DNA of 12,403 nt from Candidatus Yonathbacteria bacterium RIFOXYC2_FULL_47_9 (GTDB lineage: Bacteria > Patescibacteriota > Minisyncoccia > Phycocordibacterales > UBA1550): assembly GCA_001825115.1 (NCBI GenBank), contig MHUY01000039.1, positions 58,291-70,693 of the forward strand. Direction: 5' to 3'. Under the pieces are notes generated by a model. That model was not told the origin of the DNA. It saw only the letters and a list, made by a program, of their open reading frames with translations, and ran no database searches. The position numbers and the translations under genes are program-made. Positions 10,511 to 12,403 of this stretch are shown one piece after another (the stretch's first letter is position 1; each line of letters opens with the position of its first letter).

Positions 10511-11728
10511 ATGCCGAAATTTAAATACAAAGTACGAAGCTCTAGTGGGGAAGAGACTGAGGGCGAGGTAAATGCCCTTGATCGTTTTGCGGTTGCTGCA
10601 GATTTGCGAGGCACTGGTAATATCATCCTCTCTATTGAGGAGGCACAAAGTTTTTCTGTGCCCGGACTCGCTTTTCTGAACAGTCTTCTTGGTCGTGTAA
10701 AATTACGCGACCTCATTATTTTTTCTCACAACTTGAGTACGATGATGACGGCAGGGCTCTCGCTTTCGCGCGCACTCTCTATTCTCGAGCGGCAGACAAA
10801 AAATGCCACCTTTAAAGCAACCATTAAAACCCTGATAGAGGACATCAGTCACGGCAATACGTTTTCGGGAAGTATGGAAAAATTTCCTAAAGTTTTTTCT
10901 CCTGTTTTTATATCAATGGTGCGCGCGGGCGAAGAGTCAGGAGGGCTTTCGCAATCACTCTTGGTCGTTGGAGATCAGCTTGAAAAAAGTTACGTGCTCA
11001 AGAAAAAAATAAAGGGTGCGATGATCTACCCTGCGGTCGTTATTTCCGTACTGGGGATTATTGGTGTTTTGATGTTCATCTATGTAGTGCCAACCCTCGC
11101 CGCTACATTTAAAGACCTTAATGTTGAGCTCCCTACGAGCACCAAGGTTATTATGTGGATCAGTGATACTCTTGCAAACCACTTCCTCCTTGGTTTAATG
11201 GGCTTTATTGCTGTTGTGGCTGGTATCTGGGGGATATTGCGTACTAAACAGGGACACCGTGCATTTGAGTCTTCGCTCTTCTATATCCCTGTTGTTGGAG
11301 GACTTGTGCGACAATCAAACGCGGCACGCACGACACGCACACTCTCATCCCTCCTTTCTTCGGGGGTAGACATGGTTGAGGCTATCACTATTACTAAAGA
11401 TGTCCTCCAAAACTCTTATTACAAAGAAGTAATGGACATAGCTGCTGACCGTGTGCAAAAAGGTATCCCCCTCTCGTCTGTTTTTAAAGAAAAAGAAAAA
11501 ATCTACCCGCTTCTTGTGGGTGAGATGATCGAAGTGGGGGAGGAGACGGGCAAGCTTTCAGAGATGCTTCTTAATGTTGCCATCTTTTTTGAAGATGAGG
11601 TTGATTCAGCGACAAAAAATATGTCGACTATTATTGAGCCACTCCTCATGGTTGTTATTGGTGCCTCGGTTGGGTTCTTCGCAATATCTATGATCTCACC
11701 AATGTATTCAGTGATGAGTGGAATTTAA
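10511..11728 (+). CDS. pilC: Type IV pilus platform protein PilC (GspF family)
   Basis: A 405-residue inner-membrane protein of normal family length. A short N-terminal cytosolic part (MPKFKYKVRSSSGEETEGEV) precedes two T2SSF repeats. The first, about 70-195, includes FSHNLSTMMTAGLSLSRAL and the RAGEESGGL motif. The second, about 270-400, includes ARTTRTLSSLLSSGVDMVEAI and IEVGEETGKLSEML. Three membrane helices are evident at about 171-196, 223-243 and 373-400. PilC links the PilB motor to the growing fibre. It lies 191 nt after pilB rather than overlapping it, the gap being filled by an inverted-repeat element and a likely -10. The start has no Shine-Dalgarno. The next gene begins 2 nt after the stop. 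Confidence 0.95.
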   Translation: MPKFKYKVRSSSGEETEGEVNALDRFAVAADLRGTGNIILSIEEAQSFSVPGLAFLNSLLGRVKLRDLIIFSHNLSTMMTAGLSLSRALSILERQTKNATFKATIKTLIEDISHGNTFSGSMEKFPKVFSPVFISMVRAGEESGGLSQSLLVVGDQLEKSYVLKKKIKGAMIYPAVVISVLGIIGVLMFIYVVPTLAATFKDLNVELPTSTKVIMWISDTLANHFLLGLMGFIAVVAGIWGILRTKQGHRAFESSLFYIPVVGGLVRQSNAARTTRTLSSLLSSGVDMVEAITITKDVLQNSYYKEVMDIAADRVQKGIPLSSVFKEKEKIYPLLVGEMIEVGEETGKLSEMLLNVAIFFEDEVDSATKNMSTIIEPLLMVVIGASVGFFAISMISPMYSVMSGI

Positions 11729-11730
11729 AG

Positions 11731-12243
11731 ATGAAAAACTGCGCACCAGAAAATAAAGGATTTACCCGCCAAAATTTTTTGAAAAAAAACTTAGGCGGGT
11801 TTACCGCACTCGAACTTTTGATCGTAGTGTCCATTATGGGGCTTTTGATTGCGATTATCCTTTCTCCGTTTGCCGCATTTCGTAATAGCAAAATGTTAGA
11901 TACTGCCTCTGAGGAGACACTCACTCTTCTTTCAGAGGCTCGCGGAAACACACTTTCTGCAAAGGCCGGATATCAGTATGGCGTACATTTTGAAACATCA
12001 CAGGTTGTGCTCTATCGTGGGGCTACGTACTCAAGTACTGATGTGAATAATAAAGTAGTAGTGCTCGATAGTGCACTCGAAGTAGTATCGATCTCTCTCT
12101 CGGGGGGAGGTAGCGATGTACTCTTTGATAAATTGACGGGTAAAACAGTGCAAAGCGGTTCAATTATAATTCGGGTAAAGAATGATACTACAAAAACGCG
12201 CACCATCACCATCGTAGGCACGGGGATAGCCAGTGCTTCTTGA
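11731..12243 (+). CDS. FimT/GspH-like pseudopilin with unusually long leader
   Basis: A 170-residue prepilin-like protein. From ATG 11731 the leader is 23 residues, and cleavage after G23 gives FTALELLIVVSIMGLLIAIIL with Glu5. The rest has an ASEETLTLLSEARGNTLSAKAG helix and beta-rich C-terminal strands (YGVHFETSQVVLYRG, IIIRVKNDTTKTRTITIVG), the pattern of GspH/FimT minor pilins. The leader holds a second G-F-T (residues 10-12) and is encoded largely by a DNA inverted repeat (11764-11800). A TTG at 11779 would give a normal 7-residue leader instead, so the true start is open. It is tightly coupled to pilC (2-nt gap). Minor pilins of this kind prime assembly or sit at the pilus tip. Confidence 0.85.
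   Translation: MKNCAPENKGFTRQNFLKKNLGGFTALELLIVVSIMGLLIAIILSPFAAFRNSKMLDTASEETLTLLSEARGNTLSAKAGYQYGVHFETSQVVLYRGATYSSTDVNNKVVVLDSALEVVSISLSGGGSDVLFDKLTGKTVQSGSIIIRVKNDTTKTRTITIVGTGIASAS
11764..11800. repeat. Imperfect palindrome inside the pseudopilin leader
   Basis: ACCCGCC (11764-11770) pairs with GGCGGGT (11794-11800). Inside, AA (11772-11773) pairs with TT (11791-11792), and TTTTTT (11775-11780) with AAAAAA (11784-11789), leaving two mismatches and a 3-nt loop. This is 15 pairs in a 37-bp unit, inside codons 12-24. It looks like a terminator-type or REP-type repeat that has become coding. Confidence 0.7.
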
Positions 12244-12270
12244 TGTCGCCCGGGGGATATGGTGTATAAT
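12240..12270 (+). promoter_or_regulatory. Possible promoter before the last pseudopilin
   Basis: The perfect -10 TATAAT is at 12265-12270, 11 bp before ATG 12282. TTGATG (12240-12245) is a possible -35 at a long 19-bp spacing. The transcript would again have almost no leader. Confidence 0.45.
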
Positions 12271-12281
12271 ATAATTACCTT

Positions 12282-12403
12282 ATGAAACGCGGATTTGGGC
12301 TCATTGAGATTGTAATAGGAGGCGCTGTTTTAGCGACTTCTCTTATGGGTATCTCCTCATACTATCAGCAATCACTCCGCGTAAGTCGTTCGACCGCGCA
12401 GCT
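12282..12403 (+). CDS. PilV/GspI-like prepilin, N-terminal part (runs off window edge)
   Basis: The first 40 codons are visible. The leader MKRG is only four residues, followed by FGLIEIVIGGAVLATSLMGI with Glu5 and a hydrophobic helix, then SSYYQQSLRVSRSTAQ. The GLIEIVIG core and the A-V-L-A pattern fit minor pilins of the PilV/GspI group, but the body lies outside the window, so the exact class is uncertain. It follows the FimT-like gene by 38 nt in the pilB-pilC operon. Confidence 0.8.
   Translation, partial: MKRGFGLIEIVIGGAVLATSLMGISSYYQQSLRVSRSTAQ

Noticed and set aside
1..12403. Use of TGA as a sense codon (code 4 or 25)
   Set aside because: All genes read through in the standard bacterial code and TGA ends the FimT-like gene at 12241-12243. 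The evidence is limited to one TGA stop but nothing suggests reassignment.
1..12403. tRNA, rRNA, CRISPR array or toxin-antitoxin pair
   Set aside because: No cloverleaf, rRNA-like or repeat-spacer structure was seen on either strand, and no small gene pair had a toxin or antitoxin pattern I recognise.

Overview
The window looks like a chromosomal piece of a Patescibacteria (Candidate Phyla Radiation) bacterium, most likely a Parcubacteria-type lineage. This is inferred from protein style: short-leader pilins with a GFTLIELLVVISIIGLLSSV start, PilB/PilC of CPR type, small cytosolic PAS kinases, a SpoIIAA-like/STAS protein and mostly SD-less starts. No rRNA or other formal marker is present. 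TAA, TAG and TGA all end genes (TGA ends the gene at 11731-12243), so a TGA-reassigned code such as that of Gracilibacteria is not indicated.

Layout. (1) 1-336, minus strand: 5' part of nusA, with a consensus promoter firing away from the rest. (2) 465-4180, plus: two tandem pilin modules. Each starts with nearly the same promoter and the same small one-TM protein, followed by type IV prepilins (three in module A, two in module B). The five prepilins fall into two body types, a 2-Cys type and a 6-Cys type, and show mosaic joins at the DNA level. (3) 4211-7241: a SpoIIAA-like protein, a DUF1059 protein, a soluble two-PAS histidine kinase and a single-domain response regulator. (4) 7266-8473: an RlpA-like secreted protein and an orphan 132-residue protein. 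Each has a strong promoter, a real Shine-Dalgarno and a textbook intrinsic terminator, unlike its neighbours. (5) 8508-12403: pilB, pilC, a FimT/GspH-like pseudopilin and the start of a PilV/GspI-like pseudopilin. This is the pilus motor and minor-pilin operon, broken by a 112-bp inverted-repeat element between pilB and pilC.

How it works together (inference). PilB powers assembly on the PilC platform of pili built from the five major-type pilins, with the pseudopilins as priming or tip subunits. The prepilin peptidase and retraction ATPase are not in the window. The kinase/receiver pair lies between pilin and motor genes and could control pilus activity, but no sequence proves this. RlpA may remodel the wall.

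The main points for a second look are: the duplicated and recombined pilin array; a 17-bp-arm perfect palindrome over the rlpA promoter and a similar near-perfect one at pilB; many promoters whose -10 lies only 8-13 bp before the start codon (apparent leaderless mRNAs); an AACCA motif in place of a Shine-Dalgarno at six starts; and an inverted repeat that has become the coding leader of the first pseudopilin.
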